From contig JAOAPE010000006.1 of assembly GCA_025462725.1 (NCBI GenBank), positions 43,348 through 107,347 of the forward strand: DNA of 64,000 bases, in the 5' to 3' direction. Each line of letters opens with the position of its first letter. Within the stretch, counting starts at the first letter, position 1. The position numbers and the translations under genes are program-made. Shown here piece by piece: positions 25,941 to 35,802 of this stretch. This DNA is from Terriglobales bacterium (GTDB lineage: Bacteria; Acidobacteriota; Terriglobia; Terriglobales; Acidobacteriaceae). The notes beneath the pieces were generated by a model. That model worked only from the letters and a program-made list of their open reading frames with translations, did no database searches and was not told the DNA's origin.

Positions 25941-25955
25941 AATTGTTTAACAATT
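25941..25955. promoter_or_regulatory. AT-rich palindrome, possible operator
   Basis: AATTGTT-T-AACAATT: perfect 7-base arms around one central base, with AAAAA to the left. It lies in the divergent spacer, where a dimeric regulator could control both directions. Confidence 0.45.
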
Positions 25956-26165
25956 CAGCAACATTGCCTCTTGTTGTGACAACGTGCAGAGCAGAACATT
26001 CATCTGTACTAGTGCCGGACGCAATAGATGGTGTTTTTCGGATTTCCTGAGTTGACCAAGTACGAAAGTTAGCAATTCTGATTTTTACTGGCCGCGACGG
26101 GCGTAACTGTCAGTCGTTCTTTTAGTGCCAGAGGGGCCCATGATCAAAGGTTTTCCAAGTTCAAG

Positions 26166-26206
26166 CCCGTCAAGGGGACGGGTAGCCAGCCAGCATCTCC
26201 AGGCTA
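26166..26206 (+). other. Two adjacent hairpins in the leader of the 26.3 kb cluster
   Basis: CCCGTC/GACGGG (26166-26171 / 26177-26182, 5-base loop) is followed without gap by TAGCC/GGCTA (26183-26187 / 26202-26206, 14-base loop). A structured 5' leader is possible; no known riboswitch consensus was recognised. Confidence 0.35.
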
Positions 26207-26321
26207 TTGCGAGTTCCGCACCGCGTTTGAGCAGCGCGACGTTCTCACAAGACTTAGCATCCTTCAGCTTCCATCTTTCCCAAATGACAATTAAAACGGC
26301 AGCAGGGCGGAGGCCGCTCGC

Positions 26322-27473
26322 ATGAACTCCGTCAGGGCGATTCTACTTCTCGAAAGCAATACTGCAATGTCAGGTGTGATCGTGCCGGTTCCCGCCGTTC
26401 TTATGGATGTACTTGGCAGATCAACTCTGCAGCGGACCATCGATTCTCTTTCCCACTCAGGCGTCACTGATATTACGGTGCTGGCTGAATCGAATTCTGC
26501 TTCTCCCGCCGTGCGCAACCTGACTGTTGAAAAGGCAAACATCGTTAGGACTGAAGCTGCGAGTTTGTGGAGAACAGCGGAGTCTCTCTTTGAAACGCAA
26601 GCAGAAGCTGCTGCAAACGTTTTTCTCATCCGCATAAATGCTTACATGGAATTGAATTGGAACGCGATCGTTCAACATCATGAACGTCATTTGAATCGCG
26701 TTACCCGTGTGTGGCATGGAACAGAGCCGCAGCCGCTTGATGTATTCCTTGTCAGTTCAAGTCGGCGGAATGATGCTGCGTTTTTACTTCGCGGCGGATT
26801 GCGCGCATCGCGAACCGATTGCAAGCCATACGAAGTAGGACAGAACAATGAGGATGAGTACATCAACCTCTTGGAACACGAGTTTGATATCCGTCGCTTG
26901 GCCTCAGACGCGTTGCATTGCACATGTAATCTGCGTCCCGAAGGTAAGGAGATCAGGCCCGGCATCTGGGTCGCTGCTGGCGCGCGCATCGATAAGAAAG
27001 CCCGGCTTGTAGCTCCGGCATATGTGGGACGTCGCGCGCGGATCTGTCCGGGTGCGGTGATCACGCGCGGCAGTGCGGTTGAGCACCACGCCGTCGTCGG
27101 CCATGGCACTGTGATCGAAAACGCGACAGTCCTGCCCTATTCAGAACTGGGTCCGGGGCTCGAAGTCAGCCACGCCATTGTAGGAAACAAGCATTTGTTC
27201 CATTTGCAGAAAAATCTTTGCATCGCCATAAGTGACTCCCGTCTCGTGGGCGTTGTTTCTGACAAAGCCGGCCTGCGGGTGCTCGGCAGTACAGCATCGT
27301 TGCTCTCCTTTATTCCACGCCAAGTCTGGAGAGGCCTTACCGGGCACGTTCCTGAGAGCGAACCGGCTGTGAATTCAACTATTGATTACGTCAAGTCTTT
27401 CAACCCCCCCGAGAAGGAGTCGGCACAGATGTCGGCTGGTCTCGCAGTGATGAGGAGATATGGAAACCAGTAG
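26322..27473 (+). CDS. Degenerate sugar nucleotidyltransferase with hexapeptide (LbH) domain
   Basis: A 383-residue protein with the two-domain layout of NDP-sugar pyrophosphorylases. Residues 1-190 have the Rossmann-like pattern (VRAILLLESN..., VLMDVLGRSTLQRTIDSLSHSGVTDITVLAES), but the GxGTRxxPLT nucleotide signature is missing: the place holds SGVIVPVPAV. Residues about 205-300 are hexapeptide repeats (GIWVAAGARIDKKARLVAPAYVG, GAVITRGSAVEHHAVVGHGTVIEN). The activity may be lost or altered, and the protein may act as a scaffold or acyl/sugar-binding protein in polysaccharide production. The ATG at 26322 is the first good start. It overlaps the next gene by 14 bases. Confidence 0.8.
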   Translation: MNSVRAILLLESNTAMSGVIVPVPAVLMDVLGRSTLQRTIDSLSHSGVTDITVLAESNSASPAVRNLTVEKANIVRTEAASLWRTAESLFETQAEAAANVFLIRINAYMELNWNAIVQHHERHLNRVTRVWHGTEPQPLDVFLVSSSRRNDAAFLLRGGLRASRTDCKPYEVGQNNEDEYINLLEHEFDIRRLASDALHCTCNLRPEGKEIRPGIWVAAGARIDKKARLVAPAYVGRRARICPGAVITRGSAVEHHAVVGHGTVIENATVLPYSELGPGLEVSHAIVGNKHLFHLQKNLCIAISDSRLVGVVSDKAGLRVLGSTASLLSFIPRQVWRGLTGHVPESEPAVNSTIDYVKSFNPPEKESAQMSAGLAVMRRYGNQ

Positions 27474-27834
27474 GCCTGTGGTGGTAAAGCGCATTCCCGA
27501 AAGAATGAATCAGTCAGAAGCGCGCAAATTTCTGCGCGACGTAGAGCCGCTGATCAACTCAGATCGGCCACAACTCGTCTTCGATCTCTCGCAAGTGCGT
27601 CAGTTGGATGTTGCAGGTATCGAAGTCCTGCTGCAATGCATGTCGCAGGTAATGAAGAGAGACGGCGATTTAAAGCTTGCATCACTGTCTGATCATGCCG
27701 CCGTCGTGCTCGAACTCACGCGCACTGACCGATTGTTCGAAGTCTACGAAACCAGTACCGACGCTGCTCGCAGTTTCAGCATGTTCCTGCCGAATATGTT
27801 GCGACGTCAACAACAACAAAGATTTGCCGCCTGA
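27460..27834 (+). CDS. STAS-domain protein lacking the phosphorylatable serine
   Basis: A 124-residue protein of the SpoIIAA/anti-sigma-factor-antagonist fold: VVVKRIPERMNQSEARKFL, LVFDLSQVRQLDVAGIEVLL near residues 39-58, and LASLSDHAAVVLELTRTDRLFEVY. In canonical STAS antagonists the loop reads D-S-S/T-G with the phospho-Ser; here it is Asp50-Val51-Ala52-Gly53, so kinase control is not expected. STAS proteins of this type occur in exopolysaccharide clusters. It starts inside the end of the nucleotidyltransferase gene (14-base overlap) and ends 7 bases before the flippase start, so it is co-translated with both. Confidence 0.9.
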   Translation: METSRPVVVKRIPERMNQSEARKFLRDVEPLINSDRPQLVFDLSQVRQLDVAGIEVLLQCMSQVMKRDGDLKLASLSDHAAVVLELTRTDRLFEVYETSTDAARSFSMFLPNMLRRQQQQRFAA

Positions 27835-27841
27835 CCTGGCC

Positions 27842-29152
27842 ATGAACTCGGAATCCCGATTGGCGACCCTCGACGCCGTACCAGACCGCATCAGCAGTGC
27901 TGCTTTTGCGCCAATACGTTCGTCGCGAGTCTTGAGCGGCAGCCTGATCATGCTGATCGGGACCGTATTCGTCAGTATCCTTAACTTTTCGTACAACGTC
28001 GTCGTCGCGCGCAAACTAGGCCCCGCGGATTTCGGCAATGTCAGCGCGATTGCCACGTTGCTTATGTTGGCTTCCGCATTGACCCAGTCATTTCAATTGG
28101 TATGCGCGAAGTTCGTCGCCCGCAATGATACGTTCTGGGCAAAGTCGCATGTGTACCGTGGACTCATGAAGCGTGCATGGATCATCAGCGCGCTGGTGGC
28201 GGTCAGTTTGATTCTTGCGCGCGAGCCGATTGCGAATCTGCTGAAATTGCCTTCCAGTACATTGATCGTGTTCTTGGGTCTGGCAGTAGCGTTTTCCGCT
28301 CCTATCGGAGTGAAGCGCGGCGGACTCCAAGGCGATTGCCAATTCACTTGGCTGGCCAGCACCTTCATCATCGAATCCGCCACCAAGCTCACCGTAGCAC
28401 TTTTATTTGTTTATCTCGGCTATGGAGTGATGGGCGCAGTGGGAGCAATCGCCGCCTCCGTGGTCGCAGCGTACGTGTTTCCGCAAGTGTCGCTATCCAC
28501 CTCTAGAGGACACAGCGATGAAAGCTGCCTGATTCCTGCGTCCTTCGGCGAGGGAGTTCAAGCCATCGTCTTCTTCACCGGGCAAGTTGTAGTCAACAAC
28601 ATTGACATCTTGCTGGTGAAATATTTCTTTGACCCCCAGAGCGCAGGATTGTATGCCGCAGTCGCACTCGTCGGACGATTGCTCTACTTCGCCGCTTGGT
28701 CAGTGGTCAGCGCAATGTTCCCCATTAGTGCAGCCGCCAAGCCCGGTGAAAAGGATAAGCACGTACTGCTTACACCTCTGCTACTGGTACTCGCCATGGC
28801 ACTCGGATTCATCTTGTTGTTGGTGGCAGCTCCCAAACTGATTATCAGCCTGGTCTTCGGAGCAAACTTCGTAAATGCTGAAAAGCTCTTCGGCTTGTAC
28901 GCCACTGGCACCGGCATCTATGCGTTGGCAGTGGTGCTAATGGCCTATGAGATGTCGAGGAAGATCGCGAACACCGGATGGCTGCAGCTGGTGATAAGCG
29001 GATTGCTCGCCGTGATGATCAGCATCTTCCATGACACGCTTGAGCAAGTGATCTTGATTCAGATTGTCCTCATGACTGTGCTGCTGGTCATGGTCTCTGT
29101 GCCTTTCTTGCGCAGCGTCGAATGGCGGGATCGCTTCCGGGAGGCTGCATGA
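27842..29152 (+). CDS. Polysaccharide flippase (MOP/Wzx-like)
   Basis: A 436-residue integral membrane protein with about 12 hydrophobic segments, such as SGSLIMLIGTVFVSILNFSYNVVVARKLGP near the start, a diagnostic MOP-family opening (G-P-A-D-F-G in AR-K-LGPADFGNVSAIATL). Later segments include GEGVQAIVFFTGQVVVNNIDILLVKYFFDPQ, the typical F-x-x-Q-x-x-x-N-x-D-x-x-x-x-x-F motif of Wzx-type exporters. It should flip lipid-linked oligosaccharides across the inner membrane. The longer open frame to 27677 overlaps the STAS gene in another frame and was rejected; ATG 27842 is 7 bases after the STAS stop. Its TGA overlaps the next ATG. Confidence 0.88.
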   Translation: MNSESRLATLDAVPDRISSAAFAPIRSSRVLSGSLIMLIGTVFVSILNFSYNVVVARKLGPADFGNVSAIATLLMLASALTQSFQLVCAKFVARNDTFWAKSHVYRGLMKRAWIISALVAVSLILAREPIANLLKLPSSTLIVFLGLAVAFSAPIGVKRGGLQGDCQFTWLASTFIIESATKLTVALLFVYLGYGVMGAVGAIAASVVAAYVFPQVSLSTSRGHSDESCLIPASFGEGVQAIVFFTGQVVVNNIDILLVKYFFDPQSAGLYAAVALVGRLLYFAAWSVVSAMFPISAAAKPGEKDKHVLLTPLLLVLAMALGFILLLVAAPKLIISLVFGANFVNAEKLFGLYATGTGIYALAVVLMAYEMSRKIANTGWLQLVISGLLAVMISIFHDTLEQVILIQIVLMTVLLVMVSVPFLRSVEWRDRFREAA

Positions 29153-29901
29153 AGATTGTTCAACCAGTCCGGGAAGCCGAAGCAATCGGCGAGTTCTTGA
29201 AGAACGAGTTCTACCAGTCTGAGTACAACCGCGACCGCGACCGGCATGAAGAGATCGTTTTGCGTCCCGACTACAACGATTCGATGGAGAATGCGATCCG
29301 TCGGGCTCTTCTGTATCGGCGGCGCGGACACATGTGGCGCGAGCTACCCAGCGACACGACCTGGTTTGAAGTGGATTTGGAACCTGCGGACCTGAAACAG
29401 ATTCGCGTGTTTCCACGCGCACAGTGGCGAAAGATGTCGAATGGCAGCTTTGCCATCGCCGATATCGTTGATCGCATCCGGTCCACCGGATACCAGAATG
29501 GTGGCAGCAATGTGATAGCCAAGATCCAGCAACTTCGATATCGCTTGCAACTGGAGCAATATGCCGAAAGCACCGTGCTCCTGATCGGTGTGGATCAGCA
29601 CCAACCATTCACGATCCTAGAAGGCAATCACAGACTCGCGGCAGCGATGCTGGTCTCGCCTAAGGTAGTAAGTACACGCTTCCGTGTGCTTTGCGGGCTT
29701 TCCCCGCGAATGGCTGAGTCTTGTTGGTACAAAACTGACGTCCCCAACCTGGTTCGATACATCAGGAATCGAGTGCTGCACATCTATGACTGGGAAGCCG
29801 ACCTCGCGCGTCTGCCTCTGCAACCAAGCAAACCGCACCTGATTGAAAGTCCGATCGCAAACGCAGTTGGCGGGGAAAAACTTTCAGAATCACAGCGTTG
29901 A
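29149..29901 (+). CDS. Protein with ParB/Srx-like GNHR motif, unknown function
   Basis: A 250-residue soluble protein. EGNHRLAAAM at residues 158-167 resembles the (D/E)GxHRxxA motif of ParB/sulfiredoxin-type domains, which bind nucleotides; before it lies FPRAQWRKMSNGSFAIADIVDRIR and LEQYAESTVLLIGVDQHQPF. The rest is helical and rich in aromatic and basic residues, ending with a C-terminal segment IRNRVLHIYDWEADLARL. The start ATG 29149 overlaps the flippase TGA (ATGA). I do not know a characterised homologue. A nucleotide-dependent kinase or hydrolase role in surface polysaccharide production is a hypothesis from the motif and context only. Confidence 0.7.
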   Translation: MKIVQPVREAEAIGEFLKNEFYQSEYNRDRDRHEEIVLRPDYNDSMENAIRRALLYRRRGHMWRELPSDTTWFEVDLEPADLKQIRVFPRAQWRKMSNGSFAIADIVDRIRSTGYQNGGSNVIAKIQQLRYRLQLEQYAESTVLLIGVDQHQPFTILEGNHRLAAAMLVSPKVVSTRFRVLCGLSPRMAESCWYKTDVPNLVRYIRNRVLHIYDWEADLARLPLQPSKPHLIESPIANAVGGEKLSESQR

Positions 29902-29917
29902 AACGGAGATGTACCCA

Positions 29918-30439
29918 ATGAAGTCCCGTAACTCTTTCACGCGAGCACTTGCCGTGCTGTTGCTAGCGTCGTTATCAGGCATCACCAACATCGCCCAAGC
30001 TCAACAGACTACTTCGGCGACGCCGGCGACCCCACAAGATCAGAACCAAGCGCCGGCTACCGGCGCGCAGAATCCTCCTGCTACTCCGGGAGATCTGCCC
30101 AATGCTCCAAGCACGAATTCCACGCAGACCCAAGACCAGACGCGCACCCCCGCCACTCCGACTACGGTGATATTCCCAGGCGGCACCGATGTCGCGCCTG
30201 CGCAGCAAACACAAACTGGGAAAGAACAGCCTTTGGGAGCAGCTGCAGCAGAGAAGGGTGTCACGCGCGGCGGAGCAGCATCTAGGCCCGCTGGAACCGC
30301 GATCGCCGGAACCAAGCAGCGCCAATCACGTTCGTTGCTGATTAAGTTGGGTGCGATGGCTGCAGCAGGAGCCGCACTCGGCACTGTCTATGCTCTAACG
30401 AAAGGCACAGGAAGCGTTCCGCCGGGAGCAGTGCACTAA
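29918..30439 (+). CDS. Exported Pro/Thr/Gln-rich protein with C-terminal hydrophobic segment
   Basis: A 173-residue protein. Signal peptide ALAVLLLASLSGITNIAQA is followed by a long low-complexity P/T/Q/A linker with repeated ATP/TPAT elements, then a more ordered K/R/G-rich stretch, and a C-terminal hydrophobic helix (LLIKLGAMAAAGAALGTVYAL). It resembles extended periplasmic/cell-wall spacers. ATG 29918 fits GGAG at 29905-29908 (9-base spacing) better than ATG 29909. It is part of the 26.3-31.2 kb cluster with short spacing. Function unknown; it might be anchored by the C-terminal helix. Confidence 0.8.
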   Translation: MKSRNSFTRALAVLLLASLSGITNIAQAQQTTSATPATPQDQNQAPATGAQNPPATPGDLPNAPSTNSTQTQDQTRTPATPTTVIFPGGTDVAPAQQTQTGKEQPLGAAAAEKGVTRGGAASRPAGTAIAGTKQRQSRSLLIKLGAMAAAGAALGTVYALTKGTGSVPPGAVH

Positions 30440-30466
30440 AAGATTCCAAGTCAATCTAAGTCAACT

Positions 30467-31198
30467 ATGTCAACCGGGCCCCGAAACACCAACGAAACAG
30501 CCGACCTGCACCGTCCCTTACTTATCACCTTTTCTGGGCTGGATGGCTCCGGTAAAAGCACGCAGATTGAAAACGTGCGTCAGTATCTTTCCGCTGCGAA
30601 GAAGCGCGTTGTGATGCTCGCCTTTTGGGACGACGCCGTTGTAGGCAAACGCTATCGCGAAAATTTTGTACACAAAGTGTATGGGAGCGAAAAGGGGATT
30701 GGCACTCCGGGGAAACCGGTCCAGCGTCGCGACAAGAATATGCGCGGATGGTATCTGTCACTCGTGCGACATGGGCTATATCTTCTCGATGCGATACACG
30801 TTTGCGAAGTCATCGCCCGAGCTCGACGCGGTTCGCCGGACGTCATCATCATGGACCGTTACATCTACGATGAGCTGGTAAACCTGCCGCTGCGAAATCC
30901 GATATCGCGTTTTTATGTTCGCGCCATCAGTTCCTTCGTGCCTAAGCCGGAGCTGGCGCTACTTATGGACGCTGATCCGCAGGCAGCGCGCGAACGGAAG
31001 CCGGAGTATCCGGTTGAATTCATGAAGGAAGCGCGATTGTCCTACTTCAGACTCGCGTCGTTTGTAGGCAGGCTGACGGTAATACCGCCAATGTCGCTGG
31101 AAGATGCGAAAGGTGAAGTGCTCAGCGCACTTCATCGCGTGATCTCAGCGACCTCCCGGCCAGGTATGCAGGCAGGTGGAGATCTCGCGGCCGCCTAG
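30467..31198 (+). CDS. Thymidylate-kinase-like P-loop NTPase
   Basis: A 243-residue protein of the dTMP kinase-like fold. FSGLDGSGKSTQIENVR gives the P-loop (residues 24-31), and VIIMDRYIYDELVNLPLR is the DRY-type motif of the family. A long insertion (KRYRENFVHKVYGSEKGIGTP) and a modified lid (DADPQAARERKPEYPVEFM) set it apart from true Tmk. Thymidylate-kinase-like proteins of this kind occur in polysaccharide and lipid-sugar clusters; the substrate is unknown. Only 27 bases separate it from the preceding gene. Its last codons sit on a GCGGCCGC stretch discussed separately. Confidence 0.82.
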   Translation: MSTGPRNTNETADLHRPLLITFSGLDGSGKSTQIENVRQYLSAAKKRVVMLAFWDDAVVGKRYRENFVHKVYGSEKGIGTPGKPVQRRDKNMRGWYLSLVRHGLYLLDAIHVCEVIARARRGSPDVIIMDRYIYDELVNLPLRNPISRFYVRAISSFVPKPELALLMDADPQAARERKPEYPVEFMKEARLSYFRLASFVGRLTVIPPMSLEDAKGEVLSALHRVISATSRPGMQAGGDLAAA

Positions 31199-31207
31199 AA
31201 CTAGTAA

Positions 31208-31825
31208 TTAGTAACTGCCATTCCCATTTGCAAACGGAATCTTGAACCAGGTATACCGCAATCCTGACCGAACCAGTTCTGTTCTTACTTTCATGAACGT
31301 CTGCTGGATCCGTGCGGTCATGAGCCCATTCTGTTTGGCTTTATTGAAATCATTGTGTGCCGACCTTGCTTCAGCATTGCGAAGTTGCCGATATTGTCTT
31401 GCGTCCTGAGGGGTGATCGATTCCGCCCGGTTGTAGTACCTGTCTTCCTGTCGAGAGGCGAGAGCCTTGTTCTCTTCGATCGCTTCGATGAATGTCGCAT
31501 AATATTTGTCGTACCAGGCGTGGATCAGGTCTTCAGTTTCCTTGGTTCCATGAGACTGCCGATAGTTTTGCATGGCAGCAGTGATCTCATCTGAGTTGTC
31601 CACTCCTTCGAAATTCATCTCCGGCAGTGGACCCTTCGTTACTTGTAGATTGTCGTTTGAGATGACTGTCTTCGCGCGAGCAGCCTTGTTCTTGTTTGCT
31701 TCCTTCGCCAGGTCAGCAAGAGATTTTGGCGCGGGAGTTGGGTCGGATTGATTTTGCGCGATGCCGGAAAGAGTGCAGGTTAGGCAAAAGACGAGCGTAA
31801 GGACTGGGGGGCTGAATGGTCTCAT
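31208..31825 (-). CDS. Exported helical protein, unknown
   Basis: A 205-residue protein with a signal peptide (VLTLVFCLTCTLSGIAQ). The mature part is charged and helical with a P-rich linker (SDPTPAPKSLADLAKEANKNKAARAKTV), then QNYRQSHGTKETEDLIHAWYDKYY and AEARSAHNDFNKAKQNG. Ends in FKIPFANGNGSY. It looks like the small periplasmic helical proteins often seen as lineage-specific hypothetical proteins in Acidobacteria. Converges on the P-loop NTPase gene with 9 bases between stops; no operon partner. Confidence 0.75.
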   Translation of the reverse strand: MRPFSPPVLTLVFCLTCTLSGIAQNQSDPTPAPKSLADLAKEANKNKAARAKTVISNDNLQVTKGPLPEMNFEGVDNSDEITAAMQNYRQSHGTKETEDLIHAWYDKYYATFIEAIEENKALASRQEDRYYNRAESITPQDARQYRQLRNAEARSAHNDFNKAKQNGLMTARIQQTFMKVRTELVRSGLRYTWFKIPFANGNGSY

Positions 31826-31901
31826 ATGGATTGAACTTGAATGCAGTTCATCTTAAGGGTTGAGACCGGGTTTGGCAGTTTACTTAAGTAATACCGGGTA
31901 T

Positions 31902-33338
<1,437 letters not shown>

Positions 33339-33351
33339 ATTCAGTTTTAGA

Positions 33352-35679
33352 CTAGCTTCTCTGCAAAATTTCCGGAACAAGGTTCTCAGGCGTTTCCACG
33401 TGCAACGCCGTCTTAAGTGCGCCCGCCCAAGCCTCTTTCAGTTCAGACACTGGTGCGCTGACGGCCACATTGCCATCAACACTGATCTGCAGATTGTTGC
33501 CTTGCGTTTGCCCGAGGAAGTCTGCCACTAGGCCAGATTCTACCGCCATTTGTTTGATGGTCGCCGCTTTATTTGGGTCGCAGGAAATCACGATTCGGGT
33601 CGCCGTTTCGGCAAATAACGCGACTTCGGTACTAAGGCCCGCACCCACAAAATCAGCCTTCAGGCCGATGCCTTTTGTGAAGGCACATTCGGCGAGGGCC
33701 ACTGCGAACCCGCCGTCAGAACAATCGTGCGCAGACTCGATCAGCCCTTGGTCAATGATCGACAGCATGAGATTTTGCAGCGCAGCTTCTTTGCTCAGGT
33801 CTAGCGCGGGGGGAAGTCCCCACACCGTGCCCAAAATCTCTTTCGCATACTCTGACGAGCCGAACCGGACATTCGCATCCTCCGCCCCTGCTCCCGTGTG
33901 CAATAGCAACACATCCCGTCCGCTTTCACGGAAATGCGACCGAGTCACGCGGCCGATGTCTTCAACAATCCCGACAATGCCCACAACCGGCGTCGGATAA
34001 ATCCCCTCACCCAGTGTCTCGTTATACAAGCTGACATTGCCACCAGTGATCGGAGTGCCCAGCGCATCGCAAGCCGCAGCGAGTCCGTCAATCACGTCAG
34101 AGAACTGTCCCATGATCTCCGGCTTCTCTGGATTACCGAAATTCAAACAGTTCGTCGCCGCCACCGGCTTGCCGCCCGCGCAGACCACGTTTCGCGCAGC
34201 CTCCGCCACCGCGTGCATGGCACCCAGCTTTGGGTCGAGATAACACCACCGTCCATTGCCATCAAGTGCCATCGCCAGTCCGCGATTGGTGTCCTTGATG
34301 CGTATCACGCCCGCGTCTGCTCCCGGACCTTCAACCGTGTTCGTCTGCACCATCGAATCGTACTGCTCGTGCACCCAACGCTTGCTGCAGATGTTTGGCG
34401 ACGCCAACAGCCGCTTCAAGTTCTCAGTCAGATCCGTTCCAATGCCTGCAAATTTCACTCCCGGCGGAACCTCGCGTGGAAACTTCGGCTTCCACTGGGT
34501 CAGCGAACGCTTGTACACCGGCGCTTCGTCCGTCAGCGCGACGTTGGGAATATCAGCAACGAGGTTTCCGTGCTCGAAGACTCGCATCCGTGGCTCGGCA
34601 ATCACCTTCCCGACCGTCACAGCATCGAGTCCCCATTTTTCGAATACTTCAAAAACCTCGTTCTCACGGCCCTTTTCCGCCACAAGCAACATCCGCTCTT
34701 GCGATTCGCTCAGCATGATCTCGTACGCATTCATGCCGCTCTCGCGCTGGGGAACGTGGTCAAGTTCGATCTCCACTCCCACATTGCCGCGCGCTCCCAT
34801 CTCGCAAGTCGAGCACGTCAGCCCGGCAGCTCCCATGTCCTGAATGCCGACGATTGCCCCTGTCTGCATCGCCTCCAGGCAAGCCTCAAGCAACAGCTTC
34901 TCCAGAAAGGGATCACCCACCTGCACATTCGGGCGCTTCTGCTCAGAGCCTTCCTTGAATTCTTCGCTCGCCATGGTGGCGCCGTGGATTCCATCGCGCC
35001 CCGTCTTCGAGCCAACGTAAATCACAGGGTTTCCCACTCCCGCCGCTTTTGCGTAGAAGATTTCGTCCTTGCGCACGAGTCCCAAAGCAAACGCATTCAC
35101 CAGCGGATTCTGCGAGTAGCAACTTTCAAATTTCGTCTCTCCACCCAGGTTCGGCACGCCAAAGCAGTTCCCGTAACTGGCCACGCCACTCACAACGCCT
35201 TCCATGACGGAATGATTTTTGTGAACAGTCGATTCGTCGGTACTCGCGCTTGCGGAATCAATCGGCCCGAACCGCAGCGAATCCATCACCGCCAGCGGAC
35301 GCGCGCCCATCGTAAAGATATCCCGCAGAATTCCGCCAACCCCGGTGGCAGCGCCCTGAAATGGCTCAATGAATGAAGGATGGTTATGCGATTCAATCTT
35401 GAACGCGCACGCCCACCCGTCGCCAATGTCGATGATTCCTGCGTTCTCTCCCGGCCCTTGCAGGACCAGTTTGCTGCGCGTAGGCAACCGCTTCAAATGC
35501 ACTCGCGACGATTTATACGAGCAGTGCTCACTCCACATCACGCTGAAAATCCCCAACTCCGTCAGGGTCGGCGTGCGTCCCAGCGAGGCAAGTACCTTCT
35601 GGTATTCCTCCGGAGTGATGCCGTGTTCGGCTATGACTTCGGGGGTGATGGCGGCAGAGGATTGTTGTTGTGAGGGCAT
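33352..35679 (-). CDS. purL: Phosphoribosylformylglycinamidine synthase subunit
   Basis: Forms FGAM from FGAR, ATP and glutamine-derived ammonia; small PurL (775 residues), which needs PurS and PurQ partners not found in this window. Features: [23 protein letters not shown] with the conserved [58 protein letters not shown] and the second half [27 protein letters not shown] (ATP site). Starts MPSQQQSS at 35679 and is followed by purF 13 bases after its stop, so a purL-purF operon on the minus strand. Confidence 0.97.
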   Translation of the reverse strand: MPSQQQSSAAITPEVIAEHGITPEEYQKVLASLGRTPTLTELGIFSVMWSEHCSYKSSRVHLKRLPTRSKLVLQGPGENAGIIDIGDGWACAFKIESHNHPSFIEPFQGAATGVGGILRDIFTMGARPLAVMDSLRFGPIDSASASTDESTVHKNHSVMEGVVSGVASYGNCFGVPNLGGETKFESCYSQNPLVNAFALGLVRKDEIFYAKAAGVGNPVIYVGSKTGRDGIHGATMASEEFKEGSEQKRPNVQVGDPFLEKLLLEACLEAMQTGAIVGIQDMGAAGLTCSTCEMGARGNVGVEIELDHVPQRESGMNAYEIMLSESQERMLLVAEKGRENEVFEVFEKWGLDAVTVGKVIAEPRMRVFEHGNLVADIPNVALTDEAPVYKRSLTQWKPKFPREVPPGVKFAGIGTDLTENLKRLLASPNICSKRWVHEQYDSMVQTNTVEGPGADAGVIRIKDTNRGLAMALDGNGRWCYLDPKLGAMHAVAEAARNVVCAGGKPVAATNCLNFGNPEKPEIMGQFSDVIDGLAAACDALGTPITGGNVSLYNETLGEGIYPTPVVGIVGIVEDIGRVTRSHFRESGRDVLLLHTGAGAEDANVRFGSSEYAKEILGTVWGLPPALDLSKEAALQNLMLSIIDQGLIESAHDCSDGGFAVALAECAFTKGIGLKADFVGAGLSTEVALFAETATRIVISCDPNKAATIKQMAVESGLVADFLGQTQGNNLQISVDGNVAVSAPVSELKEAWAGALKTALHVETPENLVPEILQRS

Positions 35680-35802
35680 GGGAACTCTCTATTTTCTCAC
35701 GGCCACGCGCCGAGCGGAATTCACGAAATCCGGATAAACGAAATTTCCTTGCAAATAACCGCACTAGGAGGACTAAGCTTTCGCCGACGTGAAAGGAGAC
35801 GT

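Larger units (their letters stand above)
25753..26321. other. 569-base divergent spacer
   Basis: No convincing gene. It separates the minus-strand exported/membrane operon from the plus-strand polysaccharide-like cluster. It holds an AT-rich palindrome (25941-25955), two adjacent hairpins (26166-26206) and AT-rich stretches expected of divergent promoters. An open frame of 66 codons from 26125 lacks a Shine-Dalgarno and has S/R-rich shadow-like composition. Confidence 0.6.

Noticed and set aside
26166..26206. Known riboswitch (c-di-GMP or other) in the leader
   Set aside because: Only two stems are visible; the conserved loops and tetraloop-receptor sequences of known classes are missing.
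26125..26325. 66-codon open frame in the divergent spacer
   Set aside because: No Shine-Dalgarno, S/R-rich random composition, covers the hairpin region.
27677..27841. Extension of the flippase frame into the STAS gene
   Set aside because: It overlaps the STAS domain in another frame; a Wzx-like N-terminus begins at ATG 27842.
33934..35376. 480-codon plus-strand open frame
   Set aside because: It is antisense to purL throughout, rich in H/R, and shows no recognisable motif; a shadow of a highly constrained gene.
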